From assembly GCF_030462475.1 (NCBI RefSeq), contig NZ_JASMRZ010000001.1, positions 117,860 to 181,859 on the forward strand: a DNA stretch of 64,000 nt. The letters run 5' to 3'. The position numbers and the translations under genes are program-made. The notes under the pieces were generated by a model, which saw only the letters and a list, made by a program, of their open reading frames with translations, was not told the DNA's origin and did not search any database. Every line of letters begins with the position of its first letter. Within the stretch, counting starts at the first letter, position 1. Below are positions 40,216 through 51,179 of the stretch, one piece after another. This stretch comes from Variovorax sp. CAN15 (lineage in GTDB: Bacteria > Pseudomonadota > Gammaproteobacteria > Burkholderiales > Burkholderiaceae_C).

Positions 40216-42336
40216 TCAGCGCCAGGTCGCCCGCATCCTGTTGCGCAGGTCGATCACCGAGCTGGGCGGCGGCACGGCCGGCGGGCGCTCCGGCGGAGGC
40301 GGCCAGGTCTGCTGCTCGAAGCCTTCGAGGTCGGCATCGGCGATGAAGCGCGTGCGGTTCGCATACAGGTGCCGGTCGCCGCGCGCCGCCTGCTGCGTGA
40401 TGTGAAAGCGCTGCGGCACCAGCAGGTGCAGATGGTCGCGCGCCCGGGTCATCGCCACGTAGAGCAGGCGGCGCTCTTCCTCCAGTTCGTGCGCGCTCTG
40501 CGCCACGTCGGCCGGCAGGCAGCCGTCGACCACGTTGAGCACGTGCACCGAATTCCATTCCTGCCCCTTGGCCGAATGGATGGTCGAGAGGATCAGGTAG
40601 TCCTCGTCCAGCAGCGGCGGCCCCGGGCGGTCGCTGGTGGCTTCGGGCGGATCGAGCGTGAGCTCGGTGAGGAAGCGTTCGCGCGAGGCGTACCCGGCCG
40701 CGAGCCGCGCGAGCTGCTCCACGTCGGCGCGCCGCACGCCGGAGGTGTCCTCGTACAGGCGCTCCAGATGCGGCAGATACCAGTCCATCGCCAGCTCGAC
40801 GTCGGCCGGCCACTTCAGCGTGGGCGCGCGCAGTGCCTCGTAGGCCTTCGCGAAGTCGGCCCATTGCGCGCGTGCGGCGGAAGGCGGCACGAAATCGCGC
40901 ACCGCCTGGGCGGGGTCGGCCGCCTGCTCCATCGCGTCGAGCAGGCGCGCACTCGTGGCGGGCCCGATGCCGGGGATGAGCTGCGTCACGCGGAAGCCCG
41001 CCATGCGCCCGCGCGGGTTCTGCGCGAAGCGCAAAACCGCGAGCAGGTCCTTCACATGCGAGGCCTCCAGGAACTTGAGCCCGCCGAACTTCACGAACGG
41101 GATGTTGCGCCGCGCCAGCTCGAGTTCGAGCGCCGCGCTGTGCGTCGAAGTGCGGAACAGCACCGCCTGCGACTTCAGCGCCAGCCCGCCCTCGCGGTGC
41201 ACCAGAACCTTGTCGGCCACCCAGCGCGCCTGCCCCGCCTCGTCGGGCACGAGCACCAGGAGCGGCTTGCCGGCCGAGGGCTTGTCGGTCCACAGCGTCT
41301 TGGCATGCCGCTCGGCGGCCTGCGCGATGACGCGGTTCGACACGTCGAGGATCGGCTGCGTCGAGCGGTAGTTGCGCTCCAGCGTGAGCACGCGCGCGGG
41401 CTGCGTGAACTGCGAGGGAAAGTCGAGGATGTTGCGCACCGTCGCGCCGCGGAAGGAATAGATCGATTGCGCGTCGTCCCCCACCACCGTCACGCCGCGC
41501 CCGTCGGGCTTGAGCGCCAGCAGGATCGCCGCCTGCAGCAGGTTGGTGTCCTGGTACTCGTCGACCAGCACGTGGTCGAAGCGCGCGCCGATGTGTGCGG
41601 CCAGCGAAGGCTCGGCTGCCATCTCGGCCCAGTAGAGCAGCAGGTCGTCGTAGTCGAGGACGTTCTGCCGCTGCTTGGCCTCGACATACGCGCCGAACAA
41701 CCTCTTCAGCTCGGCCTCCCACTCGCCGCACCAGGGAAAGGCCTCCTTCAGCACGTCGGCCAGCGGCGCGCGGGTGTTCACGCAGCGCGAGTAGATCGAC
41801 AGGCAGGTGCCCTTGCGCGGAAAGCGGTTGACGGTGGAGGAAAGCCCCAGCTCGTGCCGCACCAGCCCCATCAGGTCCTCGGCGTCGCCGCGGTCGTGAA
41901 TGGTGAAGTTCTCGTCGAGGCCGATCTGGGGCGCGTACTCGCGCAGCAGCCGCGCACCGATACCGTGGAAGGTGCCGGCCCACGGCAGCGCCGGCGGCGC
42001 CTCCGACTTCAGCCCCAGCACCTGCGCCAGCACCCGGCCCGCGCGGCGCTCCATTTCCTGCGCGGCGCGGCGCGAGAAGGTCAGCAGCAGCAGGCGCTGC
42101 GCATCGACGCCGCCGGCGATGAGGTTCGCCACCCGATGCGCCAGCGTGCTGGTCTTGCCCGAGCCGGCGCCGGCGATGACGAGCAGCGGCCGCTCGTCCG
42201 CCACGGCAACTGCAGCACCCACGCCGTGCTCCACCGCCGCGCGCTGCGCCTCGTTGAGCGAGGCCAGCGCCTGCGCCAGGCGTTCGGCCTGGGTCTTCGG
42301 CGCGGCGGAAAAAGCGGGAAGCGCAGTGCTCTGCAT
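40216..42336 (-). CDS. UvrD/PcrA-family ATP-dependent DNA helicase
   Basis: The 706-residue protein is a superfamily 1A 3'-5' helicase. Motif I (Walker A) is AGAGSGKTSTLAHR, motif II is VDEYQDTN, motif III is VVGDDAQSIYSFRGA, motif IV includes LERNYRS, motif V is STIHSAKGQEW and motif VI is LYVAMTRARDHL, so all catalytic motifs are present. Length is similar to UvrD. The start MQSTALPAFSAAP at 42336 was chosen; an upstream extension would run through the corA leader region. A LexA-box-like site lies 15 bases upstream. It is probably one of several UvrD paralogues, so the symbol is left blank. The C-terminus is proline-rich (PPPPERPPAVPPP). Confidence 0.93.
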   Translation of the reverse strand: MQSTALPAFSAAPKTQAERLAQALASLNEAQRAAVEHGVGAAVAVADERPLLVIAGAGSGKTSTLAHRVANLIAGGVDAQRLLLLTFSRRAAQEMERRAGRVLAQVLGLKSEAPPALPWAGTFHGIGARLLREYAPQIGLDENFTIHDRGDAEDLMGLVRHELGLSSTVNRFPRKGTCLSIYSRCVNTRAPLADVLKEAFPWCGEWEAELKRLFGAYVEAKQRQNVLDYDDLLLYWAEMAAEPSLAAHIGARFDHVLVDEYQDTNLLQAAILLALKPDGRGVTVVGDDAQSIYSFRGATVRNILDFPSQFTQPARVLTLERNYRSTQPILDVSNRVIAQAAERHAKTLWTDKPSAGKPLLVLVPDEAGQARWVADKVLVHREGGLALKSQAVLFRTSTHSAALELELARRNIPFVKFGGLKFLEASHVKDLLAVLRFAQNPRGRMAGFRVTQLIPGIGPATSARLLDAMEQAADPAQAVRDFVPPSAARAQWADFAKAYEALRAPTLKWPADVELAMDWYLPHLERLYEDTSGVRRADVEQLARLAAGYASRERFLTELTLDPPEATSDRPGPPLLDEDYLILSTIHSAKGQEWNSVHVLNVVDGCLPADVAQSAHELEEERRLLYVAMTRARDHLHLLVPQRFHITQQAARGDRHLYANRTRFIADADLEGFEQQTWPPPPERPPAVPPPSSVIDLRNRMRATWR

Positions 42337-42350
42337 GGTCCGTGACTTTA

Positions 42351-42366
42351 CTGTATGCCCGTCCAG
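42351..42366. promoter_or_regulatory. Candidate LexA box before the UvrD-family helicase
   Basis: The 16 bases CTGTATGCCCGTCCAG fit CTGT-N8-ACAG with one mismatch in the second half-site. It is centred about 22 bases before the helicase start codon, a plausible operator position. SOS control of UvrD helicases is well known in other bacteria. Confidence 0.42.
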
Positions 42367-42433
42367 TCCAGCCACCTCGCCGACATGTGGCCGGTGACAT
42401 AATCGCGCCTCGCTGCAACCGGAGATATTTCCC

Positions 42434-42478
42434 ATGGAAACCGCCCCGTCTCGGCAGCTTTCAACTCCCTTTCGCTGA
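42434..42478 (+). CDS. Possible 14-codon leader peptide of corA
   Basis: An ATG preceded by a CGGAG ribosome binding site opens a frame METAPSRQLSTPFR followed by TGA. Its last third overlaps the left arm of the stem at 42458-42524. The start is 142 bases before corA. It is too short to be certain, and no homologue is known to me, but short Pro-containing leader peptides do control the Mg transporter gene mgtA in enterobacteria. Confidence 0.25.
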   Translation: METAPSRQLSTPFR

Positions 42479-42524
42479 CGCCTTGCTCGCGCTTCCTGCG
42501 CACGTCGGGCCAGGGAATTGAAAG
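42458..42524 (+). promoter_or_regulatory. Long stem-loop in the corA leader
   Basis: CTTTCAACTCCCT (42458-42470) and AGGGAATTGAAAG (42512-42524) pair over 13 positions with one mismatch. The loop contains a smaller GCGC-TTCCT-GCGC hairpin (42489-42501). The structure lies between the possible leader peptide and corA. Confidence 0.45.
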
Positions 42525-42575
42525 CGCCCCCTCCCTCGCCCATCGTCCAGTCAGTCAATCCAGGGAGTGAGCCTC

Positions 42576-43562
42576 ATGCTCAACATCTTCACGCTCGCCA
42601 ACGGCCGCCTCGTCCAGGAAGAAATCGAGGCTCTCGAAGAGCTCTCCAGGTTCCAGCCGATCTGGGTCGACCTCGAGTCGCCCACGCTCGAGGAGAAGCG
42701 CTGGATCAAGCAGTACTACGGGCTGTCCATCCCCGAGGATGCGATGGACGAGGACATCGAGGAATCGGCCCGCTTCTACGAGGAAGACAACGGCGAGCTG
42801 CACATCCGCTCCGACTTCCTGATCGACGACGACGAAGCCCCGCGCGCCGTGCGCGTGGCCTTCATACTCAACCAGCACAACACCGACCTGCGCAGCCGCG
42901 GCGTGCTGTTCTCGATCCACGACGAGGACGTGCCCGTGTTCCGCCTGCTGCGCATGCGCGCGCGCCGCGCGCCGGGGCTGATCGAGGACGCCAAGGAAGT
43001 CATGCTCAAGCTCTTCGACGCCGACGCCGAATACTCGGCCGACTCGCTGGAGAACATCTACGACGAACTCGAGGCCGCCAGCAAGAAGGTGCTGTCGGGC
43101 AACGTCAGCGACGAGCTGGCCGGCGAGGTGCTCGGCGCCATCGCGCGGCAGGAAGACCTGAACGGGCGCATCCGCCGCAACGTGATGGACACGCGCCGCG
43201 CCGTCAGCTTCATGATGCGCAGCAAGATGCTCAACGCCGAGCAGTTCGAGGAAGCCCGCCAGATCCTGCGCGACATCGAGTCGCTGGACAACCACACGGC
43301 TTTCCTGTTCGACAAGATCAACTTCCTGATGGATGCGACCGTCGGTTTCATCAACATCAACCAGAACAAGACCATCAAGATCTTCTCGGTGGCCAGCGTG
43401 GCGCTGCTGCCGCCGACGCTCATCGCCAGCATCTACGGCATGAACTTCAAGTTCATGCCCGAGCTCGACTGGGCCATGGGCTATCCCTACGCCATCGTGC
43501 TCATGGCGGCCAGCGCGCTGGTGCCGATGTGGTACTTCCGCCGGCGCGGCTGGCTCAAGTAG
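42576..43562 (+). CDS. corA: Magnesium and cobalt transporter CorA
   Basis: CorA is a pentameric inner-membrane channel for Mg2+ and Co2+. The 328-residue protein has a large N-terminal cytoplasmic domain, a long helix, and two C-terminal membrane segments, with the defining GMN motif at residues 288-290 (YGMNFKFMPELDW). The C-terminus is basic (RRRGWLK), as in the family. The ATG at 42576 follows an AGGGAG ribosome binding site; a GTG nine bases earlier overlaps that site and is less likely. The leader of more than 100 bases carries a short open frame and stem structures. The gene is divergent from the helicase. Confidence 0.95.
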   Translation: MLNIFTLANGRLVQEEIEALEELSRFQPIWVDLESPTLEEKRWIKQYYGLSIPEDAMDEDIEESARFYEEDNGELHIRSDFLIDDDEAPRAVRVAFILNQHNTDLRSRGVLFSIHDEDVPVFRLLRMRARRAPGLIEDAKEVMLKLFDADAEYSADSLENIYDELEAASKKVLSGNVSDELAGEVLGAIARQEDLNGRIRRNVMDTRRAVSFMMRSKMLNAEQFEEARQILRDIESLDNHTAFLFDKINFLMDATVGFININQNKTIKIFSVASVALLPPTLIASIYGMNFKFMPELDWAMGYPYAIVLMAASALVPMWYFRRRGWLK

Positions 43563-43629
43563 CAGAGCCTTCCGGGGCGGCCCCGGTGCTAGAGTGGCTC
43601 TGGCCCCAAGCGCCGACCGGAGAGCCACC

Positions 43630-44394
43630 TTGCGCAGAATTCGCTTTCTCACCAACCGCCACCGAGCGCCGTCGACCAACACCGCGCTGGGCTTCCTGCT
43701 GGCCTTCAATGCCGGCGCCATCAACGCGGGCGGCTTCCTTGTGCTGCACATGTACACCTCGCACATGACCGGCTTCGCCTCGCAGTTGGCCGACGGCATG
43801 GTGCTGGGCAACGTCAAGCTGCTGCTGAACGCGCTGGGCGCGATCCTCGCTTTCCTCACCGGCGCCGCCGTGTGCGCGGTGCTCGTCAACTGGGCCCGCC
43901 AGCACCGCATGCATGGCGTGTACGCGCTGCCGCTGATGCTCGAGGCGGCGCTGATGTTTCCCTTCGGGCTCATGGGCGCGATCACTCTGACCTGGGCCAC
44001 GCCGTTCGCGGTGCCGCTCACCGTGCTGCTGCTGTCCTTCATCATGGGCCTGCAGAACGCGGTGGCCTCCAAGACCTCGGGCGGCAGCATCCGCACCACG
44101 CACATGACCGGCAACATCACCGACATGGGCATCGAGATCGGCAAGATGCTCTACTGGAACCGCCGCTCGAAGTCAGCGCCGGCGCATGTCCTGCCCGTGC
44201 GGCACGACCGCAGCCGCCTGCGCCGCGCCGGCGGGCTGGTCGGCATGTTCGTGCTCGGCGGTGCGGCGGGCGCGCTGGGCTTCAAGTACGTGGGCTTCAT
44301 CTGCGTGGTGCCGCTGGCGGCACTGCTGCTGGCGCTGTCGATCCCGCCACTGCTGCGCGACATTCCGCGCCGCCGCACGCCCTCGCTCAGCTGA
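43630..44394 (+). CDS. YoaK (DUF1275) family membrane protein
   Basis: The 254-residue protein has about six membrane helices and the conserved start LGFLLAFNAGAINAGGFLVLHMYTSHMTGFASQLA, followed by GLQNAVASKTSGGSIRTTHMTGNITDMGIE, which is the repeat-like DUF1275 signature. Its biochemical role is unknown; related proteins are thought to be transporters. A TTG start at 43630 was chosen because a GGAGAG ribosome binding site lies 6 bases before it; a GTG start at 43594 is the alternative and would add 12 residues. It ends two bases from the convergent mtnN gene. Confidence 0.85.
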   Translation: MRRIRFLTNRHRAPSTNTALGFLLAFNAGAINAGGFLVLHMYTSHMTGFASQLADGMVLGNVKLLLNALGAILAFLTGAAVCAVLVNWARQHRMHGVYALPLMLEAALMFPFGLMGAITLTWATPFAVPLTVLLLSFIMGLQNAVASKTSGGSIRTTHMTGNITDMGIEIGKMLYWNRRSKSAPAHVLPVRHDRSRLRRAGGLVGMFVLGGAAGALGFKYVGFICVVPLAALLLALSIPPLLRDIPRRRTPSLS

Positions 44395-44396
44395 AC

Positions 44397-45179
44397 TCAG
44401 CTGGTCTCGGCCGGCAGCGAAGCCAGCCACGCGTCCACCAGAGCGAGGCTGTAGCGGCACGCCACCGCGGCGACGAAGCGCGAGAAGTCGCCGTGCGCGG
44501 CATCGTCGGCGCGATCGGAGATCGTGCGCATGGCCGCGAAAGGCACGCCGTAGTCGTGACACACCTGCGCCACGGAGGCGCCCTCCATCTCGACCGCGAG
44601 CGCATCGGGCAAGGCGCGCTGAAGCGCCGCGCTCTCGGCGGTGGTCGAGACAAAACGGTCGCCGCTCACCAGCAGGCCGCGATGCACCTTCGGCGAATGA
44701 AGGCCGAACTCGGCGATGGCCTCCCTCCCCACAAGCGCCACCGGGTCGCGCAGCGTCTCCCGCGCGACCGTCGCAAGCGCATCGCCGATGGCCTCATCGG
44801 CCGCGAAGCGCGACAGGCCCATCAGCGGCACTTCGTATTTCGGAAAGATCGGCGAGGCATCGAGGTCGTGCTGCAGCAGCTGGGTCGCAACCACCACGTC
44901 GCCGACGTTCACGCCAGGCGCAAGCCCGCCCGCGACGCCCGTGAACACGATGGCCCGCGCACCGAAGCGCTCCAGCAGCACCGTGGCCGTGATCGCCGCC
45001 GCGACCTTGCCGATGCGCGACAGCACCGCGACCACCGGCCGGCCATGCAGATGGCCCACCCAGAAGTCGCGGCCCGCGACGCGCACGCGCTGCTCGTCGG
45101 GCATCAGCGCGAGCAGCGCGCCCAGCTCCTCGTGCATCGCAGCGACGATGGCGATGGGCGCAAGCGACACAGAGTTCAA
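44397..45179 (-). CDS. mtnN: 5'-methylthioadenosine/S-adenosylhomocysteine nucleosidase
   Basis: MtnN cleaves adenine from methylthioadenosine and S-adenosylhomocysteine, clearing by-products of polyamine and methylation chemistry. The 260-residue protein has the phosphorylase-fold start PIAIVAAMHEELGALL with the catalytic Glu, FTGVAGGLAPGVNVGDVVV, and the substrate segments ALAVEMEGASVAQVC and RTISDRADD with the catalytic Asp. The start is read as TTG; a GTG nine bases later is possible. It lies downstream of dppA on the same strand, separated by a copy of the 88-89 bp repeat. Confidence 0.92.
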   Translation of the reverse strand: MNSVSLAPIAIVAAMHEELGALLALMPDEQRVRVAGRDFWVGHLHGRPVVAVLSRIGKVAAAITATVLLERFGARAIVFTGVAGGLAPGVNVGDVVVATQLLQHDLDASPIFPKYEVPLMGLSRFAADEAIGDALATVARETLRDPVALVGREAIAEFGLHSPKVHRGLLVSGDRFVSTTAESAALQRALPDALAVEMEGASVAQVCHDYGVPFAAMRTISDRADDAAHGDFSRFVAAVACRYSLALVDAWLASLPAETS

Positions 45180-45196
45180 GACATTTCTCTTTCAAG

Positions 45197-45285
45197 AACA
45201 CCGAGGAACCGGCTTTGCCGGGCCTCTGGTGTTGCCCCCTGCAAGGGGGTTGGCGTAGCGACACGAAGTGCGCGAAGCCTGGGGG
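45197..45285 (-). repeat. 88-89 bp dispersed palindromic element, copy C
   Basis: The CCCCCAGGC end (minus strand) begins one base after the dppA stop codon, and the element ends 17 bases before the mtnN start. The CCGGC-TTT-GCCGG and CCCCC-TGCAA-GGGGG stems are perfect here, and AACACC/GGTGTT outer arms are intact. Confidence 0.9.
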
Positions 45286-45286
45286 T

Positions 45287-46918
45287 TTACTTGATATCCA
45301 CACCGTAGAAGGTGTGGCGACCGAACGGGCTCAGCTTGAAGTCGACGACTTCCTTGCGCACCGGCTTCAGCTGCACCGCATGCGCGATGGTGAACCACGG
45401 CGCCTGCTCCTTGAAGATCAGCTGGGCCTTCTTGTAGAGCGCGTCGCGCTCGGACTGCTTGGTCGCGCTCTTGGCCTTCACCACGAGGTCTTCATACGGC
45501 TGGTAGCAGAACTTCGAGATGTTGCTGCCGCTGGCCGATTTCGCCGAGGCGCAGCCCAGCAGCGTGTAGAGGAAGTTGTCCGGGTCGCCGTTGTCGCCGG
45601 TCCAGCCCAGCATGCCCATCTGGTGCTCGCCGGCCTGCAGGCGCTTGCGGTACTCGCCCCACTCGAAGCTCTTGATCTCGGCCTTGACGTTGATCTTGGC
45701 GAGGTCGGCCTGCATCAGCTCGGCGATGCGCTTGGCGTTCGGGTTGTACGGGCGCTGCACCGGCATGGCCCACAGGTCGGTCGAGAAGCCGTCGGGGTAG
45801 CCGGCCTGCGCCAGCAGCTTCCTGGCGGCTTCGGGGTCGTACGGGTCGTCCTTCACTGCGTCGTTGTAGGACCACATGGTCGGCGGGATCGGGTTCTTCG
45901 CGGCCACGCCGGTCGAGAGGTACACGCCGTCGATGATGGCCTTCTTGTTGATCGCCATGTTGATGGCCTTGCGCACGCGCACGTCGTCGAAGGGCTTCTT
46001 CGTCGTGTTGTACGAGAGGTAGCCCACGTTCAGGCCCGGCTGCTCCAGCAGCTGCACGTTCGGGTCCTTGCGGATCGCGTCGAGGTCGGCCGGGTTCGGG
46101 TACGGCATGACATGGCACTCGCCTTTCTGCAGCTTGGCCCAGCGCACCGAGGCATCGGGCGTGATCGCGAACACGAGGTCGTCGATCTTCGCCTTGCCGC
46201 CCCAGTACTGCGGGAAGGCCTTGAAGCGGATGATCGCGTCCTTCTGGTACTGCACGAGGTAGAAGGGGCCGGTGCCGATCGGGTCCTGGTCGACCTTCTC
46301 GGGCGTGCCCGCCTTCAGCATGGCAATGGCGTATTCCTTCGACTGGATGCCCGCGTACTGCATCGCCAGGTTCGCGAGGAAAGGTGCCTCGGGCTGGTTC
46401 AGCACGATCTTCACTGTGTAGTCGTCGATGCGGTCCACCGTCTTCAGCAGCTTGGGCATGCCCATGTCGTTGAAGTAGGAGTGGTTCTGGCTTGTGACCT
46501 TGAAGAAGGGATCGCTCTCCTTCCACTGCCGCTCCAGCATGAAGATGAAGTCGTCGGCGTTGAAGTCGCGCGTGGGCTTGAAGCTCTTGCTCGTGTTGTG
46601 CCACTTCACGCCCTTGCGCAGGTGGAAGGTGTACACCGTGCCGTCGGCGGAGATGTCCCACTTCTCGGCCAGGCCCGGCACGACCTTGGTGCCGCCGCGC
46701 TCGAACTCGACGATGGTGTTGTAGACCTGCGTGGTCACGTCGAACGAGGTGCCGGTGGTGTTCATCCCCGGATAGAAATTCTCGGGGCTGCCCTCCGAGC
46801 AATAAACCAGCGTCTTGGCGGACACCGCGCCGCAGGCCAGGGTAAGGGCTGCGAGCGCTGCAGGTGCCAGGAGCGCCAGGCTTCGTGAGCGGCGCGAAAC
46901 GGTGGGCTGGGTCTTCAT
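45287..46918 (-). CDS. dppA: Dipeptide ABC transporter substrate-binding protein
   Basis: DppA-like periplasmic receptor that captures di- or tripeptides for DppBCDF. The 543-residue protein has a signal peptide ([34 protein letters not shown]) and the SBP family 5 fold: [24 protein letters not shown], the family signature near the N-terminus, and a long C-terminal lobe. The start ATG has an AAGGAG ribosome binding site. Unusually, the receptor is the last gene of the dpp set and not the first, 60 bases after dppF. E. coli DppA also takes up heme, so other ligands are possible. Confidence 0.92.
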   Translation of the reverse strand: MKTQPTVSRRSRSLALLAPAALAALTLACGAVSAKTLVYCSEGSPENFYPGMNTTGTSFDVTTQVYNTIVEFERGGTKVVPGLAEKWDISADGTVYTFHLRKGVKWHNTSKSFKPTRDFNADDFIFMLERQWKESDPFFKVTSQNHSYFNDMGMPKLLKTVDRIDDYTVKIVLNQPEAPFLANLAMQYAGIQSKEYAIAMLKAGTPEKVDQDPIGTGPFYLVQYQKDAIIRFKAFPQYWGGKAKIDDLVFAITPDASVRWAKLQKGECHVMPYPNPADLDAIRKDPNVQLLEQPGLNVGYLSYNTTKKPFDDVRVRKAINMAINKKAIIDGVYLSTGVAAKNPIPPTMWSYNDAVKDDPYDPEAARKLLAQAGYPDGFSTDLWAMPVQRPYNPNAKRIAELMQADLAKINVKAEIKSFEWGEYRKRLQAGEHQMGMLGWTGDNGDPDNFLYTLLGCASAKSASGSNISKFCYQPYEDLVVKAKSATKQSERDALYKKAQLIFKEQAPWFTIAHAVQLKPVRKEVVDFKLSPFGRHTFYGVDIK

Positions 46919-46978
46919 GTGGACTCCTTGATACACGGTTGAAAGAACTGCGAGAACGACACGGGAACTGAGGGAACG

Positions 46979-49053
<2,075 letters not shown>

Positions 49054-49073
49054 CTTTTCTTCCTTCCTTTGCT

Positions 49074-49970
49074 TCAGCGCTTGAGCTTCGGATCGAGCGC
49101 ATCGCGCAGCCCGTCACCCAGAAGATTGAAAGCCAGCACCGCCGCGAGGATCGCCATGCCCGGGAAGGTGACGACCCACCACGCGCGCAGCACGAACTCC
49201 CGCGCATCGGCCAGCATGGTTCCCCACTCGGGCGAAGGCGGCTGTGCACCGAGCCCGAGGAAGCCGAGCGCCGCCGCATCGAGGATGGCGGTGGAGATGC
49301 CGAGCGAGGCCTGCACGATCAGCGGCGCGGCGCAGTTGGGCAACACCTCGCGGAACATCAGCCGCAGCGTGCCGGCGCCGCTCACGCGCGCGGCGGTCAC
49401 GTAGTCGCGCGAGACCTCGGCGATGACGGCGGCGCGCGTGATGCGCACGTAGTGCGGCAGCACCACGATGGCCACGGCGAGCATCGCATTGACGAGCCCC
49501 GGCCCGAGGATCGCGACGATCACGATGGCCAGCAGCAGGCTGGGCAGCGTGAGCACGATGTCCATCAGCCGCATGATCGCGATCTCGAGCACGCCGCGGA
49601 AGAAGCCCGCGATGAGCCCGAGCACCACGCCCGCGACCACAGAAAGCGCCACCACCGCGACGCCGATCGAAAGCGACAGCCGCGCGCCGTACATGAGCCG
49701 CGAAAGAATGTCGCGGCCGATGGCGTCGGTGCCCAGCAGGTTGCTCATGGAGCCGCCCTTCTGCCACGCCGGCGGCTGCAGGAAGACGGCGCTGTTGGTC
49801 TCGTTCGGTGCGTGCGGCGCGATCCACGGCGCGAACAGCGCGACCAGGAGCAGCAAGACGATGGTGGCGAGCCCGATGACCGCGCCCCGGTTGGCCGAGA
49901 AGGCCGTCCAGAACTCGCGCCAGGGGCCGGGGGGTGCGGTGCCCGCACCGGAAGCAATTGTCTGTGTCAT
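49074..49970 (-). CDS. dppC: Dipeptide ABC transporter permease DppC
   Basis: DppC is one of the two membrane permeases. The 298-residue protein has an N-terminal extension and six membrane helices, with the binding-protein-dependent transport signature near [24 protein letters not shown], the EAA loop that contacts the ATPase. [23 protein letters not shown] is the DppC-type motif. ATG at 49970 was chosen over the GTG codon directly before it. A repeat element separates it from dppB upstream. Confidence 0.93.
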   Translation of the reverse strand: MTQTIASGAGTAPPGPWREFWTAFSANRGAVIGLATIVLLLLVALFAPWIAPHAPNETNSAVFLQPPAWQKGGSMSNLLGTDAIGRDILSRLMYGARLSLSIGVAVVALSVVAGVVLGLIAGFFRGVLEIAIMRLMDIVLTLPSLLLAIVIVAILGPGLVNAMLAVAIVVLPHYVRITRAAVIAEVSRDYVTAARVSGAGTLRLMFREVLPNCAAPLIVQASLGISTAILDAAALGFLGLGAQPPSPEWGTMLADAREFVLRAWWVVTFPGMAILAAVLAFNLLGDGLRDALDPKLKR

Positions 49971-50022
49971 CACGAAATCAGTTTCCCTGCACGCGCTGAC
50001 TGCACGCGCGGCCTATTTCCGG

Positions 50023-50111
50023 AACGCCGCGCAACCGGCTCTGCCGGGCCGCTGGTGTTGCCCCCTGCAAGGGGGTTGGCCTAGCGGCACGAAGTGCACG
50101 CAGCCTGAGGG
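50023..50111 (-). repeat. 88-89 bp dispersed palindromic element, copy D, inside the dpp operon
   Basis: The element starts immediately after the dppB stop codon with no gap and ends 52 bases before the dppC start. It is the most diverged copy (outer arm AACGCC in place of AACACC, and GAGGG for GGGGG). Confidence 0.85.
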
Positions 50112-51116
50112 TCATTTCCTGATCCGCGGGTTGATGACGCCGTACGCCACGTCTACGAGAAGGTTGACCAGCATCACGATGCCGCCGAGCAGCAGCATGC
50201 CGCCCTGCAGCACCGGGTAGTCGCGCCGGCCGATGGCCTCGATGAGCCACTTGCCGACGCCGGGCCAGGAGAAGATGGTTTCGGTGAGGATCGCGCCCGT
50301 GAACAGCACGCCCACCTGCAGGCCGATCACCGTCACCACCGGAATGAGCGCATTGCGCAACGCGTGCAACCCGACCACGCGAAAGCGCGAAAGACCCTTG
50401 GCGCGCGCGGTGCGGATGTAGTCCTCGCCGAGCACCTCGAGCATGGCCGAACGCGTCATGCGCGCGATCACCGCGAGCGGCACGGTGCCGAGCACGACGG
50501 CCGGCAGTATCAGGTGATGCAGCGCCGACCAGAATGCGCCGGTGTCGCCGGCGCGCAGCGAGTCGATCAGCAGGAAGCCTGTCTCCGGCTCGATGTAGTA
50601 CTGCACCGCGATGCGCCCTGACACGGGCGTCCATCCGAGCTGCACCGAAAAGAACAGGATCAGCAGCAGCCCCCACCAGAAGATCGGCATCGAGTAGCCG
50701 GTGAGCGAAGTGGCCATCACGCCATGATCGAAGATGGAGTTGCGCCGCACCGCCGCGAGGATGCCGGCCGGAAGCCCGAGCAGCAGCGCGAAAAGAATGG
50801 CGCACACCGCAAGCTCGACGGTCGCCGGAAAGAGCGAGAGGAACTCGCTCATCACCGTGTCCTGCGTGATGATCGACTTGCCGAGATCGCCGTGCAGCAC
50901 GCGGGCGATGTAGATGCCGTACTGCACGATCACCGGCTTGTCGAAGCCGTAGGCGGTGCGAAGTTCGGCATGGCGCGCGGGGTCGATGCCGCGCTCGCCG
51001 GCCATCGTCTCGATGGGGTCGCCCGGCACCAGCCGGATGAGGAAGAAAGCGAGCAGTGTCATGCCGAAGAAGGTCGGCACCAACAGACTCAAACGGGTAA
51101 AGGCAAACCTGAGCAT
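50112..51116 (-). CDS. dppB: Dipeptide ABC transporter permease DppB
   Basis: DppB is the first permease subunit. The 334-residue protein begins MLRFAFTRLSLLVPTFFGMTLLAFFLIRLVPGDPIE, the family start, and has about six membrane helices and the EAA-type segment EDYIRTARAKGLSRFRVVGLHALRNALIPV. ATG at 51116 was preferred to a TTG six codons earlier. It lies 63 bases after the fadD stop; a 7-bp stem (TCGGCCC/GGGCCGA) lies in this gap but has no T-run. Confidence 0.93.
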   Translation of the reverse strand: MLRFAFTRLSLLVPTFFGMTLLAFFLIRLVPGDPIETMAGERGIDPARHAELRTAYGFDKPVIVQYGIYIARVLHGDLGKSIITQDTVMSEFLSLFPATVELAVCAILFALLLGLPAGILAAVRRNSIFDHGVMATSLTGYSMPIFWWGLLLILFFSVQLGWTPVSGRIAVQYYIEPETGFLLIDSLRAGDTGAFWSALHHLILPAVVLGTVPLAVIARMTRSAMLEVLGEDYIRTARAKGLSRFRVVGLHALRNALIPVVTVIGLQVGVLFTGAILTETIFSWPGVGKWLIEAIGRRDYPVLQGGMLLLGGIVMLVNLLVDVAYGVINPRIRK

Positions 51117-51179
51117 CGACCCGCGAATATGCAAGATCGATGCCTCGGCCCCACCCGGGCCGAACCCTTACTTCTGTGC

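Noticed and set aside
42421-42575. M-box or other known magnesium riboswitch before corA
   Set aside because: The leader is too short and lacks the conserved multi-helix core. Only a leader peptide with stem-loop remains as a hypothesis.
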